Shown: positions 9,436-17,757 of the stretch, piece by piece | Position numbering within the stretch: position 1 is the stretch's first letter | Layout of the letters: every line of letters starts with the position of its first letter | NCBI GenBank assembly: GCA_900540425.1 | Contig: UQFU01000014.1 | Coordinates: 1 to 27,381, forward strand | From: an uncultured Alphaproteobacteria bacterium | GTDB lineage: Bacteria; Pseudomonadota; Alphaproteobacteria; RF32; CAG-239 | Length of the DNA stretch: 27,381 bases | Direction: 5' to 3' | Translations under genes and position numbers: made by a program | The notes under the pieces: model-generated | Seen by the model: the letters and a program-made list of their open reading frames with translations, nothing else | Database searches by the model: none | Told to the model about the DNA's origin: nothing

Positions 9436-9519
9436 GGGAACGGATGGTTCGTTCCCCTGATTTCACACGCAGACAGGCGGGAAACGGCGCAACAGGCGCC
9501 GGGGACTCGCTCCGGTGCC
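9436..9519 (+). promoter_or_regulatory. Structured 5' leader of rpsB
   Basis: Two stable hairpins lie between the likely promoter and rpsB. The first pairs GGGAACG (9436-9442) with CGTTCCC (9450-9456). The second pairs GGCGCCGG (9495-9502) with CCGGTGCC (9512-9519), with one G-U pair and a 9-base loop. The leader is about 140 bases. rpsB-tsf operons are feedback-regulated by S2 in E. coli, so a protein-binding leader is plausible, but I cannot match this to a described S2-binding structure. Upstream, two TTGCAAA copies (9387 and 9400) precede an AT-rich stretch and may mark the promoter. Confidence 0.45.
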
Positions 9520-9576
9520 GTATTTTGACGGCCGAAAATCTGCGGAGGTTTAACCGGAAAAAAAGGATATTTTAAA

Positions 9577-10377
9577 ATGACACTTCCTACTTTTACTATG
9601 CGCCAAATGGTTGAGGCCGGCGTTCATTTCGGACATCATGCCCGTCGTTGGAACCCGAAAATGGCTCCTTACATCTTTGGCAAAAAAGACAACATCCACA
9701 TCATTGACCTGCAACAGACATACCCGATGCTGTATACGGCTTTGGCAACTGCCAGAGACATTGCGGCTCAGGGAGGCAAGGTTTTGTTTGTCGGAACCAA
9801 AAGACAGGCTCAAGACATTATTAAAGAAAATGCCGAAAGATGCGGACAGTATTATGTCAACCACCGTTGGCTCGGCGGTATGATGACCAACTGGAAAACC
9901 GTTTACAAATCAATTTCCCGTTTGGTCAAACTCAAAGAAATGGCCGAAAAGAACGCTTATGAAGGCTATACCAAAAAAGAAATGCAGAACCTGAAAAAAG
10001 AACAGGAAAAGCTGGAACTTGAGCTCGGCGGAATTATGAACATGGGCGGCCAACCCGACCTGCTGTTCGTTATTGATACGCCGAAAGAATCTTTGGCAAT
10101 CAAAGAAGCCAAGAAGCTCGGTATTCCGGTTATCGGCATTTGCGATACCAACGCCGATCCTGAAGCCGTTGATTTCCCGGTTCCGGGCAACGACGATGCC
10201 ATCCGCGCCATTCAGTTCTATTCTGAACTGGTTTCCGGAGCCGTCTTGGACGGTATGCAGGCCGAAATTGCAGCCCAGGGCGTTAAGGTTGAGGAAATGG
10301 TTGAAGGCGAAGCCAAACCGGCTAAAAAAAGAGCTTCCAAAAAAGCTGCTGCCGAGGCTGAAGCCAGCGCCGAATAG
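9577..10377 (+). CDS. rpsB: 30S ribosomal protein S2
   Basis: Ribosomal protein S2 of the small subunit, 266 residues. The N-terminus [14 protein letters not shown] followed by RRWNPKM is diagnostic for the family, and the [12 protein letters not shown] segment is also present. The last 35 or so residues are rich in Lys, Ala and Glu, an extension common in alphaproteobacterial S2. The ATG follows AAGGAT. It is the first gene of the rpsB-tsf operon, with 83 bp to tsf that contain a terminator-like hairpin. The leader is structured and may be a site of autogenous control. Confidence 0.98.
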   Translation: MTLPTFTMRQMVEAGVHFGHHARRWNPKMAPYIFGKKDNIHIIDLQQTYPMLYTALATARDIAAQGGKVLFVGTKRQAQDIIKENAERCGQYYVNHRWLGGMMTNWKTVYKSISRLVKLKEMAEKNAYEGYTKKEMQNLKKEQEKLELELGGIMNMGGQPDLLFVIDTPKESLAIKEAKKLGIPVIGICDTNADPEAVDFPVPGNDDAIRAIQFYSELVSGAVLDGMQAEIAAQGVKVEEMVEGEAKPAKKRASKKAAAEAEASAE

Positions 10378-10403
10378 TTCTGAAATTTAGAGCTGTTATG
10401 TTC

Positions 10404-10437
10404 TGTGGCGGTATTTTTATAAGTATCGCCACATTTT
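10404..10437 (+). terminator. Intra-operon hairpin (attenuator or partial terminator) between rpsB and tsf
   Basis: TGTGGCGGTA (10404-10413) pairs with TATCGCCACA (10424-10433), ten base pairs with one G-U, loop of ten bases, followed by TTTT. The short T run suggests partial termination or an RNA-processing and stability element that sets the rpsB to tsf ratio. tsf has its own ribosome site (AAAGGGAT) after it. Confidence 0.55.
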
Positions 10438-10460
10438 AAATCAATTAAAGGGATATAAAA

Positions 10461-11387
10461 ATGACAAATATTACTGCCGCTATGGTTAAAGAACTCAGAG
10501 AAACAACAAGCGCCGGCATGCTGGACTGCAAAAAAGCATTGACCGAAACAGACGGCGATATGGAAAAAGCCGTTGACTGGCTGCGCAAAAAAGGTTTAGC
10601 TTCCGCTGCCAAAAAAGCCAGCCGCATTGCCGCAGAAGGTTTGGTTGCCGTTGCCGTTGAAGGAAACAAAGGCGCCGTGGTCGAGGTTAACTCCGAAACC
10701 GATTTTGTCGCCAAAAACGAAATCTTTCAGGAATATGTCCAAGACGCCGCTTTGGTTGCCCTGATGAGCTCTGGCGAAGTTTGCAACATGAAAACTTTTC
10801 AGTGCCCGAAAGTTCACAAGTCTTTTGAAGAGCGCCTGACCGACATGATTGCCAAGATTGGCGAGAATATGAATCTGCGCCGCGCCAAAATGATTGAAGT
10901 CAGCGACGGCGTTATTGCCGCTTATGTCCACAATGCCGTTAAACCCGGCCTGGGCAAAATCGGCGTATTGGTTGCACTCGAATCCAAAGGCGACAAAGAA
11001 AAGCTGGCCGAGCTGGGTAAGCATATTGCCATGCATATTGCCGCTTCCAACCCGTTGTTCCAGGATATTGCCTCTGTTGATCCGGCGGCGGTTGAACACG
11101 AAAAATCTATTTTTGCCGAACAGGCCAAAGCTTCCGGCAAACCGGAAAACATCATTGAAAAAATGGTTGAAGGCCGCGTTCGCAAATATTATGAAGAAGT
11201 TGTTCTTGAAGAACAGGCTTATATTATGGATCCGGACAAAAAGGTTAAGCAGGTTATTGCCGATGCCGCCAAAGAATTGGGCACCGACATTAAGCTGAAA
11301 GAATATGTCTGCTTCCGTCTGGGCGAAGGCTTGCAGAAAAAAGAAGAAGATTTTGCCGCAGAAGTTGCTGCTCAACTGGCAAAATAG
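10461..11387 (+). CDS. tsf: Translation elongation factor Ts
   Basis: EF-Ts is the nucleotide exchange factor that regenerates EF-Tu-GTP. At 308 residues it is of normal length. The N-terminal UBA-like domain is MVKELRETTSAGMLDCKKAL, and the EF-Tu-contacting TDFVAKNE is at 80-87. The duplicated core follows, including MHIAASNPLF. The ATG has AAAGGGAT 8 bases upstream. In many bacteria pyrH and frr follow tsf; here a strong terminator and an AT-rich accessory islet on the opposite strand follow instead. Confidence 0.98.
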   Translation: MTNITAAMVKELRETTSAGMLDCKKALTETDGDMEKAVDWLRKKGLASAAKKASRIAAEGLVAVAVEGNKGAVVEVNSETDFVAKNEIFQEYVQDAALVALMSSGEVCNMKTFQCPKVHKSFEERLTDMIAKIGENMNLRRAKMIEVSDGVIAAYVHNAVKPGLGKIGVLVALESKGDKEKLAELGKHIAMHIAASNPLFQDIASVDPAAVEHEKSIFAEQAKASGKPENIIEKMVEGRVRKYYEEVVLEEQAYIMDPDKKVKQVIADAAKELGTDIKLKEYVCFRLGEGLQKKEEDFAAEVAAQLAK

Positions 11388-11410
11388 TCTTTGACAAACT
11401 TGATTAGAGA

Positions 11411-11437
11411 AAGCTCCGTTTTTTACGGAGCTTTTTT
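11411..11437 (+). terminator. Rho-independent terminator of rpsB-tsf
   Basis: AAGCTCCGT (11411-11419) pairs with ACGGAGCTT (11425-11433) around a TTTTT loop, and the 3' arm runs into TTTTTT (11432-11437). This is a textbook intrinsic terminator 24 bases after the tsf stop. Confidence 0.9.
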
Positions 11438-11447
11438 GTATGGATTT

Positions 11448-12839
11448 TCATTCCCTAGCTTTACTATCAATTAGATTTGGTCGCATATCTTGCAAAGAAG
11501 AAGATTTTGTATTTTTAAATAGTGAGTGAAATATTTGTTCTGAGACATTGCCATTGATAGTTTTGCTACGCAAATCATTTATTGTGGTTGCAATTTTATT
11601 TGTATTAAGCTGATTTTTATTATCATCTCTCAATGATGCCGGTATAGAATTAATATAGTCATTAGCCGCTCCAAAAACATCTGGAAAATAGCTTGCTTTA
11701 AGCCACTGAAAACAATCTGGCTGGTTGTAGTCGACTTGAGCTTGTGCATCTATTTTTTCCATTTGTTGCTGACCAAAATCTTGTAAAACAGCATTGAAAA
11801 CATGGCGAGCGCAGGCATATTGCATTTGTTGTGCTTTTGGGGTGTACTTACCATCTTTGGTCGCAAACATTTCTGCGCGCAAAGAAGCTGGGATAGCAGA
11901 CAATTGGTGTTCTGAGGATAAACGACAATTATACGTTTGGTTCACCCATTTAATTGTTTCATCATCAGGATTTAAGGCCAAAAAACCGACATAACTTTGA
12001 GCCATTACTCCCGCTTCGGCAATGACTTCTTCGCTACGGCCAATAATCTGTTGTTCGCGACTAAGCGTTGAACCACTCTTCTTACCTTCTTGCAAAAACC
12101 GGACAAAAAATTCTTCTTTTTGAGTCAGATTATCGCCAAAATCAGAAAAGCTAGCTTGTTTATGCTGTGAAACTCCATTATTCATCTGATTGGCGTGAGA
12201 ACACTCATGTATAACTGTGTTTGATAAGTAATCTGAGCTTAGGTGCAAAAATTGTTTACGAAAAGCAGAATTGTGCTGATAAGCTAAACGAATTTTATCT
12301 TTAATATTGTAATAGTGCCAAACTGTGTCCATTTGTTTTAGAGTAGCAGGAGCATTACTTTTACCTTGGGCTATAAATATTTCATACATCTCCTGGTAAT
12401 TCATAAATTTTTTTTCTGAAGATGTTGGGCGGAGCGGAATTTTTTCTGCCAATATTTTTTGAGCAACCTGATTACCTTGTTTATCCATAGCGTGAAGAAC
12501 CCCCATACAAATCTCTTTAATAAGATTCTCACTGATATAAACAGCATCGCGAGATGGGCTTTGTTCGTTATCATCAACTTTTTCTTTAGTGCAGTGTCCA
12601 TTGGGGCCATAACTACCGTGCCCAACATAAATACGCTCTAAATAAAATTCGTTCAAAGTAAAATAATCTGGGCGTTTGGGCGTATAATAGTTGGCCCGTT
12701 CCAAAATTTTGCGGCAGTACAAATTGGACTCCATTTTGCGAACTGTTTCGGCAAGTATGTCTTTTAAAATAGTGTCTTCAACTTCTCTATTTTTAAGGAG
12801 CTGTTCTTGTTCTTCCTCTTTCACGACTTTTTTCACCAC
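11448..12839 (-). CDS. Putative zinc metallopeptidase-like protein (HExxH)
   Basis: A protein of about 463 residues with no signal peptide or membrane segment. Counting from the open TTG at 12869, TVIHECSHANQM contains HECSH (221-225), an HExxH zinc-binding and catalytic motif within a helix. RSEEVIAEAGVMAQ about 55-65 residues later could supply the third ligand, as in other gluzincin-like folds. It may belong to the uncharacterised alphaproteobacterial 'putative metallopeptidase' DUF families, recalled only. The promoter at 12860-12888 lies over TTG 12869, so translation must begin later. GTG 12839 is the first in-frame candidate, GTG 12836 or 12824 or ATG 12734 are alternatives, and none has a good ribosome site. 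The gene is clearly more AT-rich than its neighbours, suggesting transfer. Confidence 0.7.
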   Translation of the reverse strand: MVKKVVKEEEQEQLLKNREVEDTILKDILAETVRKMESNLYCRKILERANYYTPKRPDYFTLNEFYLERIYVGHGSYGPNGHCTKEKVDDNEQSPSRDAVYISENLIKEICMGVLHAMDKQGNQVAQKILAEKIPLRPTSSEKKFMNYQEMYEIFIAQGKSNAPATLKQMDTVWHYYNIKDKIRLAYQHNSAFRKQFLHLSSDYLSNTVIHECSHANQMNNGVSQHKQASFSDFGDNLTQKEEFFVRFLQEGKKSGSTLSREQQIIGRSEEVIAEAGVMAQSYVGFLALNPDDETIKWVNQTYNCRLSSEHQLSAIPASLRAEMFATKDGKYTPKAQQMQYACARHVFNAVLQDFGQQQMEKIDAQAQVDYNQPDCFQWLKASYFPDVFGAANDYINSIPASLRDDNKNQLNTNKIATTINDLRSKTINGNVSEQIFHSLFKNTKSSSLQDMRPNLIDSKARE

Positions 12840-12859
12840 AATGATTAATTTGTACTCAT

Positions 12860-12888
12860 ATTGTAGCAAAATTACGCTTATGCGTCAA
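12860..12888 (-). promoter_or_regulatory. Near-consensus sigma70 promoter for the metallopeptidase-like gene
   Basis: On the minus strand TTGACG (12888-12883) is followed after exactly 17 bases by TACAAT (12865-12860). This predicts a transcript start near 12853, only about 14 bases before GTG 12839, so the mRNA leader is very short. Confidence 0.6.
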
Positions 12889-12961
12889 GTTTGCCAGATA
12901 AAACTCTGAAATATGCAAAAATATGTGGACTTAAAAAGGCTTGCATTTTGGCAGTATTGTT

Positions 12962-13195
12962 TTAAGCTAGCTTTTGCAGTTTAGAGATATCAGCACATAA
13001 AGCTTCTAACTTGTCTGTGGCTTCCATTACTATGAGCTCAACCTCAAAAGCTTTTAAGTACTCGTATAGCTGCATTATTCCTTGTTGAGTATTGTTAAAT
13101 TGAGCATATTTTTTTAAGGGATGGATAAAAATATCCAACTTCTTCTCACAAACATCTATACCTACATAATTTTTTTCTATGTGAAAGAATTTCAC
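12962..13195 (-). pseudogene. IS110-family transposase remnant
   Basis: From GTG 13195 the product begins VKFFHIEKNYVGIDVCEKKLDIF (shown in part), the start of the DEDD/RuvC-like catalytic domain of IS110 transposases, with the first Asp in YVGIDV. The match continues through FNNTQQGIMQLYEYLK and LIVMEAT. After that the usual GGYE continuation is missing, and about 17 residues (DKLEALCADISKLQKLA) then a stop follow. These resemble the later EKLxAL region of such transposases, suggesting an internal deletion. About 78 residues remain of some 300-400. The open frame extends upstream to 13240, across the junction with the antitoxin-like gene. The element is certainly inactive. IS110 elements lack long inverted ends, so borders are uncertain. 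Confidence 0.72.
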
Positions 13196-13230
13196 ATTGA
13201 TACAATCCGCCGGCAATTGGGCACGAGCTA

Positions 13231-13422
13231 ATGCTGACACGCTGGCAGAAAAGTATCACCCAAAAGCAACTGGCTGATAAACTCAATATTCCGCCCAAAT
13301 TTATTGACCGCACCGAGATTGGTCGCTATACCCATCTGAGCTTGATTAAAAAGCTGCTCATCTTTTATAACAAAGAAATCAGAATCGAACTCATCGACCG
13401 CAAAAAGTCTAACAACCTCTAG
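13231..13422 (+). pseudogene. XRE-type helix-turn-helix (antitoxin-like) gene fragment
   Basis: The 63-residue frame encodes ITQKQLADKLNIPPKFIDRTEIGRY, an XRE helix-turn-helix, then SLIKKLLIFYNKEIRIELID, the tail typical of small HTH antitoxins (HigA/HipB-like). The frame stays open upstream for 11 codons (as far as YNPPAIGHEL), but no good start or ribosome site is seen and IS110 remnant sequence begins at about 13200. The 5' end is therefore probably lost, although a short intact gene cannot be excluded. No toxin gene is adjacent. Its stop TAG overlaps the polA stop on the other strand in the tetranucleotide CTAG (13419-13422). Confidence 0.5.
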
Positions 13423-16187
13423 TGAGCTTCAGTCCAATTATGTCCGGTTCCGACTTCGGCCACAAAGGGAACGGAAAAATCAACAACATGTTCCATAGTG
13501 TCTTTGATGATGGCCGCGGCTTTTTCCACCTCGTGTTCCGGCGCTTCAAAGACCAATTCATCATGAACCTGGAGCAGCATTCGGGTTTCCAGACCGGCTT
13601 CTTTCAGCCGCTGCGGCATGCGTACCATTGCCAGTTTGATAATATCGGCTGCTCCGCCCTGAATCGGCGCATTGATTGCGGCCCGTTCGGCTTTAGCCGC
13701 TATCCGCTTGTTTTTGTCATTAATTCCCAGAATGGAACATTTGCGTCCAAAAGGCGTCAGAACATAGCCATGCTTGCGGGCAAAAGCAATGGTCTTTTCC
13801 ATAAAGCCTTTGATTTCCGGCATTTGGGCGAAATAGGCGTCAATATAGGCTTTGGCTTCTTCCGGACGGACATCAATCTGTTTGGCCAAGCCATATTGGG
13901 AAATGCCATAAACAATTCCAAAATTGATAGCTTTGGCATGGCGGCGAAGATTGGCGTCAACCTGTTCGTAGGGCACGCCGAAAACCTTGGAAGCCGTTGC
14001 GGCATGAATATCCACGCCGGCGGCAAACGCCTGTTTAAGCCCCCGAACATCGGCGACACAGGCCAAAAGACGCAGTTCGACCTGGCTGTAATCGGAAGCA
14101 ATCAACTTATATCCGGGGCGGGCAACAAAGCATTCACGAATTTTGCGCCCCTCTTCGGTACGAATGGGAATATTTTGCAAATTCGGGTTATTGGAAGCCA
14201 AACGCCCGGTATTGACAACCGTTTGGTTATAGGTGGTATGTATTCGTGAATTTTTATCAAGCAAATCCAGCAAGGCATCGGTATAAGTTGATTTGAGTTT
14301 GGAAAAGCCGCGCCATTCCAGAATTTTGGCGGCCAAATCATTTCCTTCATCAGCCAGCTGTTCAAGGACATCGGCCCCGGTTTGCCAGGCGCCTCCGGCA
14401 GTTTTTTTGCCTTTAAGGCCTTTTTTGGTGAATAAAATGTCACCGATTTGTTTGGGAGAACCAATATTAAATTCCTCTCCGGCCAACCGGTAAATTTCCT
14501 GCTCATAACCGCGGAGTTTTTGTTCAAATTCCCCTTTCAGGCGGGTCAAAGCCGGAGCGTCGACCATAATCCCGGCAGCTTCCATATCTTTTAGAACCGT
14601 TATCAGCGGCCGGTCGAAGCTTTCATAAACATCAACCATTTTTTCTGCCAAAAGCCGGGGTTTGAAAAAATGATACAAGCGCAAGGTAACATCGGCATCT
14701 TCGGCAGCATAGTCCAAGGCCTTGTCCAAAGCCACCTGGTCAAAGCTAATCTTGTCCCGGCCGCTGCCGCAGACCTCCTCATAACGAATAGTTTTATACC
14801 CCAAATAAAGTTCGGCCAGTTCATCCATGCCATGCCCGTGAGAAGAACTGTTGAGGTCATAAGACAAAACCGCAGTATCTTCAATCGGGAAAATCTCGGC
14901 ATCAGTCCCAAAAACCTGAGTCATAAAATGCATGTCAAATTTGACATTATGGCCGATTTTTAAAATCGACTTATCCGCAAACAACGGCTTAAGAACAGCA
15001 GAAACTGTTTCCGGCGGCAGCTGTGGGATTTCGTTCTCCGGCGCAGAGGAAAACAAATCGGCCTTGCGAGCGCTGACATGGCACAGCGGAATATAGCAGG
15101 CCTCGCCGGGGGCAACCGCCAGAGACAAACCGACAATTTTATCAAAAACCGGATTTAAGCCGGTAGTTTCGGTATCAAAAGCAAACAGCCCGGCATTTTT
15201 GATTTTGGCGGCCCAATTTTCCAGCGCCTTTTGATCGGTTATCAGCTCGTATTTTTTTTCAAGCGATTTAAATACAGTGTTTTGCTGCTGATTTTCATCT
15301 CCCTCCGCAAAACGCGAACACCGTTCAGACAACCATTTTTCGGCTCTGGCGCGCAGAGAATTCATCCCATAGCGGTCAATAAAGGCCGTCAGTTTTTCTT
15401 TTTCGGGGCAGCGGCAGGAAAAGGCCTCAACTTCGTCTTCAACCGGCACATCATTTTTTAAGGTTACCAACTGCAGGGAAATAAGTGCGTTTTCACGATT
15501 ATCAACCAGGGTTTGACGCCGTTTTTCCTGTTTGATTTCACCGGTACGGTCAAGAACCTGCTGCAGCGACCCATATTCGTTAATCAGCTGCGCCGCGGTT
15601 TTAAGGCCGATACCGGGAACGCCCGGAACATTATCAATGGAGTCTCCGGCCAGAGCCTGAACATCAACCACCCGTTCGGGATAGACGCCGAATTTTTCCT
15701 TAACGTCTTCGGGAGTGAAAAATTTGTCTTTCATCGGATCAAAGAACTCAACGCCGGGGCGAATCAGCTGCATCAGGTCTTTGTCGGCCGAAACGACCAC
15801 AACTTCATAACCTTTTCCCAGCGCCTGCGCGGCGTAAGTTGCAATCAAATCGTCCGCCTCATAGCCTTCCATTTCCAAATGATTGAGGTTGAGCGCATCG
15901 GTGGCCTCACGGATAATCGGAAACTGCGGAATCAGTTCTTCGGGCGTTTCTTTGCGGGTTCCTTTATAATCGGCAAAAATCTGATTGCGATAGTTTTCAC
16001 GCTTGGCATCAAACAGCACCAGGCAATAATCGCAGGCAATTTTCTGCGTCAGGCGCATAAACATATTGGTAAAGCCGAGCACCGCATTTACCGGCACGCC
16101 GTCCGGGCTGGTCAGCGGCGGCAAGGCATAAAAGGCGCGAAAGATATATCCTGAACCGTCAACAAGGCAAACTTTTTTGGTCATCAT
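13419..16187 (-). CDS. polA: DNA polymerase I
   Basis: PolA performs Okazaki fragment maturation and repair synthesis. At 922 residues it has all three domains. The 5'-3' exonuclease covers about 1-290 (VDGSGYIFRAFYALPPL; GYEADDLIAT at 108; GDSIDNVPGVPGIGLK at 181). The 3'-5' proofreading domain appears intact, with DTETTG (338-343), NVKFD (414-418) and YAAEDAD (493-499). The polymerase domain has motif A SDYSQVELR (698-706), motif B RRHAKAINFGIVYG (748-761) and motif C VHDE (874-877). Two tandem ATGs (16187 and 16184) are possible starts; GAGAG suits the second slightly better by spacing. It converges on the antitoxin-like fragment, sharing CTAG. Confidence 0.97.
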   Translation of the reverse strand: MMTKKVCLVDGSGYIFRAFYALPPLTSPDGVPVNAVLGFTNMFMRLTQKIACDYCLVLFDAKRENYRNQIFADYKGTRKETPEELIPQFPIIREATDALNLNHLEMEGYEADDLIATYAAQALGKGYEVVVVSADKDLMQLIRPGVEFFDPMKDKFFTPEDVKEKFGVYPERVVDVQALAGDSIDNVPGVPGIGLKTAAQLINEYGSLQQVLDRTGEIKQEKRRQTLVDNRENALISLQLVTLKNDVPVEDEVEAFSCRCPEKEKLTAFIDRYGMNSLRARAEKWLSERCSRFAEGDENQQQNTVFKSLEKKYELITDQKALENWAAKIKNAGLFAFDTETTGLNPVFDKIVGLSLAVAPGEACYIPLCHVSARKADLFSSAPENEIPQLPPETVSAVLKPLFADKSILKIGHNVKFDMHFMTQVFGTDAEIFPIEDTAVLSYDLNSSSHGHGMDELAELYLGYKTIRYEEVCGSGRDKISFDQVALDKALDYAAEDADVTLRLYHFFKPRLLAEKMVDVYESFDRPLITVLKDMEAAGIMVDAPALTRLKGEFEQKLRGYEQEIYRLAGEEFNIGSPKQIGDILFTKKGLKGKKTAGGAWQTGADVLEQLADEGNDLAAKILEWRGFSKLKSTYTDALLDLLDKNSRIHTTYNQTVVNTGRLASNNPNLQNIPIRTEEGRKIRECFVARPGYKLIASDYSQVELRLLACVADVRGLKQAFAAGVDIHAATASKVFGVPYEQVDANLRRHAKAINFGIVYGISQYGLAKQIDVRPEEAKAYIDAYFAQMPEIKGFMEKTIAFARKHGYVLTPFGRKCSILGINDKNKRIAAKAERAAINAPIQGGAADIIKLAMVRMPQRLKEAGLETRMLLQVHDELVFEAPEHEVEKAAAIIKDTMEHVVDFSVPFVAEVGTGHNWTEAH

Positions 16188-16216
16188 TACTCTCTTTGCT
16201 AGATTTGTTTGTTTTT

Positions 16217-16245
16217 AATATAAACGATTAAAGTGGCTTTAGCAA
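16217..16245 (-). promoter_or_regulatory. Probable polA promoter
   Basis: On the minus strand TTGCTA (16245-16240) and TATATT (16222-16217) are separated by 17 bases, about 30 bases upstream of the polA start. The rest of the 16188-16432 divergent spacer is AT-rich. A TATAAT at 16339-16344 on the plus strand may serve the secreted-protein gene at 16433, though its -35 (TTGCAA, 20-base spacer) is poor. Confidence 0.4.
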
Positions 16246-16432
16246 TGTTTATGCTCCATTCACCCCATGATTTTATATTGGACAAATTTCCTTAGAGTAG
16301 GCTAATTAATTATTGCAATTTTCTGAAAATTATTTTACTATAATCATCATAAACAGCAACAAATAACGGAGTCCTACACAGAACATTCAATTTCAATATT
16401 TTGTCTAATAATTACACTATCGGAGAAAGCTT

Positions 16433-17716
16433 ATGTTTATATTACCCTTGCTAAAGCCCCTTCCCTGGGCAACCGGCGCAGTACTTTTGAGCCAGACGGC
16501 GCTGGCGGCGATTTGTTTTTTGCCTGACTGCAATACGGAAACATCGGATAAAAATTTTAATGCCGACAGCTTGCGCTGCAAGCAAGACGGTTATGCCTTC
16601 TATGCTTCCGGATCTTGTCCGCCATACGCCGAGCAGGATACCTGCGAATTTAATCCCAATTATCTCAAATGCAACAAAGAACTCTGGTGCAAAAACAACT
16701 CCTATACCATAACCTCTTGTCGTAAACCGCAATATCCGGCAGACATTTGCCCCAACAGTCTGGAATATTACAAAAGCTGCAAAACCGACTTCAAACGGGC
16801 CTGTCAAGAAGAGAACGCTTCGTTTACGGACACTTGCCCAAGCGGCTGGCAGGTTGATCCGAACAAAGCCTGTTCTTACAGTTCCGACTTCGGCATCTGC
16901 TGCAATACATGCAGCGCTTATACCGCCGTCAGCAATACGCCGCCGCGCGGCTACAAAATTGACGGAGAATGCGACAGTTGCAACGGAAAGCGTTATAAAC
17001 TGACGGTTCTGGATTGTCCGTCGGGATATACGGCCGGTCTCACTTCCTGCAGCGGCAACGGCTATTCTTATTCTTCCAGCGGTTATTCCGGAAACAACAT
17101 TTGCGGCAAATGCACCGCTACGGCATGTCCGGCAGGATACAGCGCCAGCGTCACATCCTGCGGAAGCGGTTACAGCTTTTCAACCAGCGGGTATTCGGGG
17201 GGCAAAGCCTGCGGCAAATGCACTTATGTGGCCAACGGATGCCCCAGCGGATATGTAAATTATAACGAAAAAAACATTCCTTACCGGAACCGTGCGGATT
17301 TGGCTGTTGTGACCAGCGACAAAGTCTGCATTCCTTCATCTGCCGTATATTATAACGCTTCTACCGCAAATTTAAAAAACGGAACCGGCTACGTATATTC
17401 CAGCGGTACTTATACGCTGAACGATATTCCGATCATAGACACCCAGACCTCCGGAACCCTTACAATCAACGGAAGCATAGGCATCGTCAACGTCTTTATG
17501 TGGAGCAGCGGCAGAATAAACGTCAACGGCGATTTTTACAATCTGGGAGCCGTTTGGCTGGCAAATGGCGCCAAACTTTGCATCAGCGGCAAAACCTTTG
17601 ACAAAACGCCCAAGCCTCCGTTTTCCCATCACAGTTCATGGTGTACCCGAAACTGGACAGGGTGGGGAAATGACGGTGACGGCCCGTGTTATTTTGACGG
17701 CAACTGTTATTACTGA
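16433..17716 (+). CDS. Secreted cysteine-rich repeat protein, function unknown
   Basis: A 427-residue protein. The ATG has GGAG 8 bases upstream. An N-terminal hydrophobic stretch ending in QTALA (about residue 25) looks like a signal peptide. The mature part is very rich in Cys, Gly, Ser and Tyr. About residues 160-205 contain PPRGYKIDGECDSCNGKRY then DCPSGY, the same module found in the repeat protein at 26114-27381. Next come two tandem 37-38-residue units (CPxGY..xxTSC...GYS.S.SGYSG...CGKC) and a partial third. The last 120 residues change character: TLTINGSIGIVNVF...GRINVNGDFYNLG resembles a beta-solenoid-like repeat, then SHHSSWC and GPCYFDGNCYY at the end. Likely exported and disulfide-bonded, perhaps at the cell surface. 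It is followed by a strong hairpin terminator. Confidence 0.8.
   Translation: MFILPLLKPLPWATGAVLLSQTALAAICFLPDCNTETSDKNFNADSLRCKQDGYAFYASGSCPPYAEQDTCEFNPNYLKCNKELWCKNNSYTITSCRKPQYPADICPNSLEYYKSCKTDFKRACQEENASFTDTCPSGWQVDPNKACSYSSDFGICCNTCSAYTAVSNTPPRGYKIDGECDSCNGKRYKLTVLDCPSGYTAGLTSCSGNGYSYSSSGYSGNNICGKCTATACPAGYSASVTSCGSGYSFSTSGYSGGKACGKCTYVANGCPSGYVNYNEKNIPYRNRADLAVVTSDKVCIPSSAVYYNASTANLKNGTGYVYSSGTYTLNDIPIIDTQTSGTLTINGSIGIVNVFMWSSGRINVNGDFYNLGAVWLANGAKLCISGKTFDKTPKPPFSHHSSWCTRNWTGWGNDGDGPCYFDGNCYY
17015..17239 (+). repeat. Tandem in-frame repeats of about 37-38 codons
   Basis: Unit 1 (17015-17125, 37 codons) and unit 2 (17126-17239, 38 codons) both start with TGTCCG, encode CPxGY and end with TGCGGCAAATGCAC (CGKC). 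A truncated third unit (CPSGYVNY) starts at 17240. The DNA has diverged but is clearly homologous, indicating duplication within the gene. Confidence 0.8.
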
Positions 17717-17757
17717 GTCAGCTGACAAATATTATTATGTTTTTTCTTTCTCTAAAG

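Noticed and set aside
11448..13422. CRISPR array or complete prophage in the AT-rich islet
   Set aside because: No regularly spaced direct repeats and no phage structural or integrase genes are present; only a transposase remnant is seen.
13422..14249. Long plus-strand frames opposite polA (also 15513-16154)
   Set aside because: They are mirror frames of polA with no recognisable domains.
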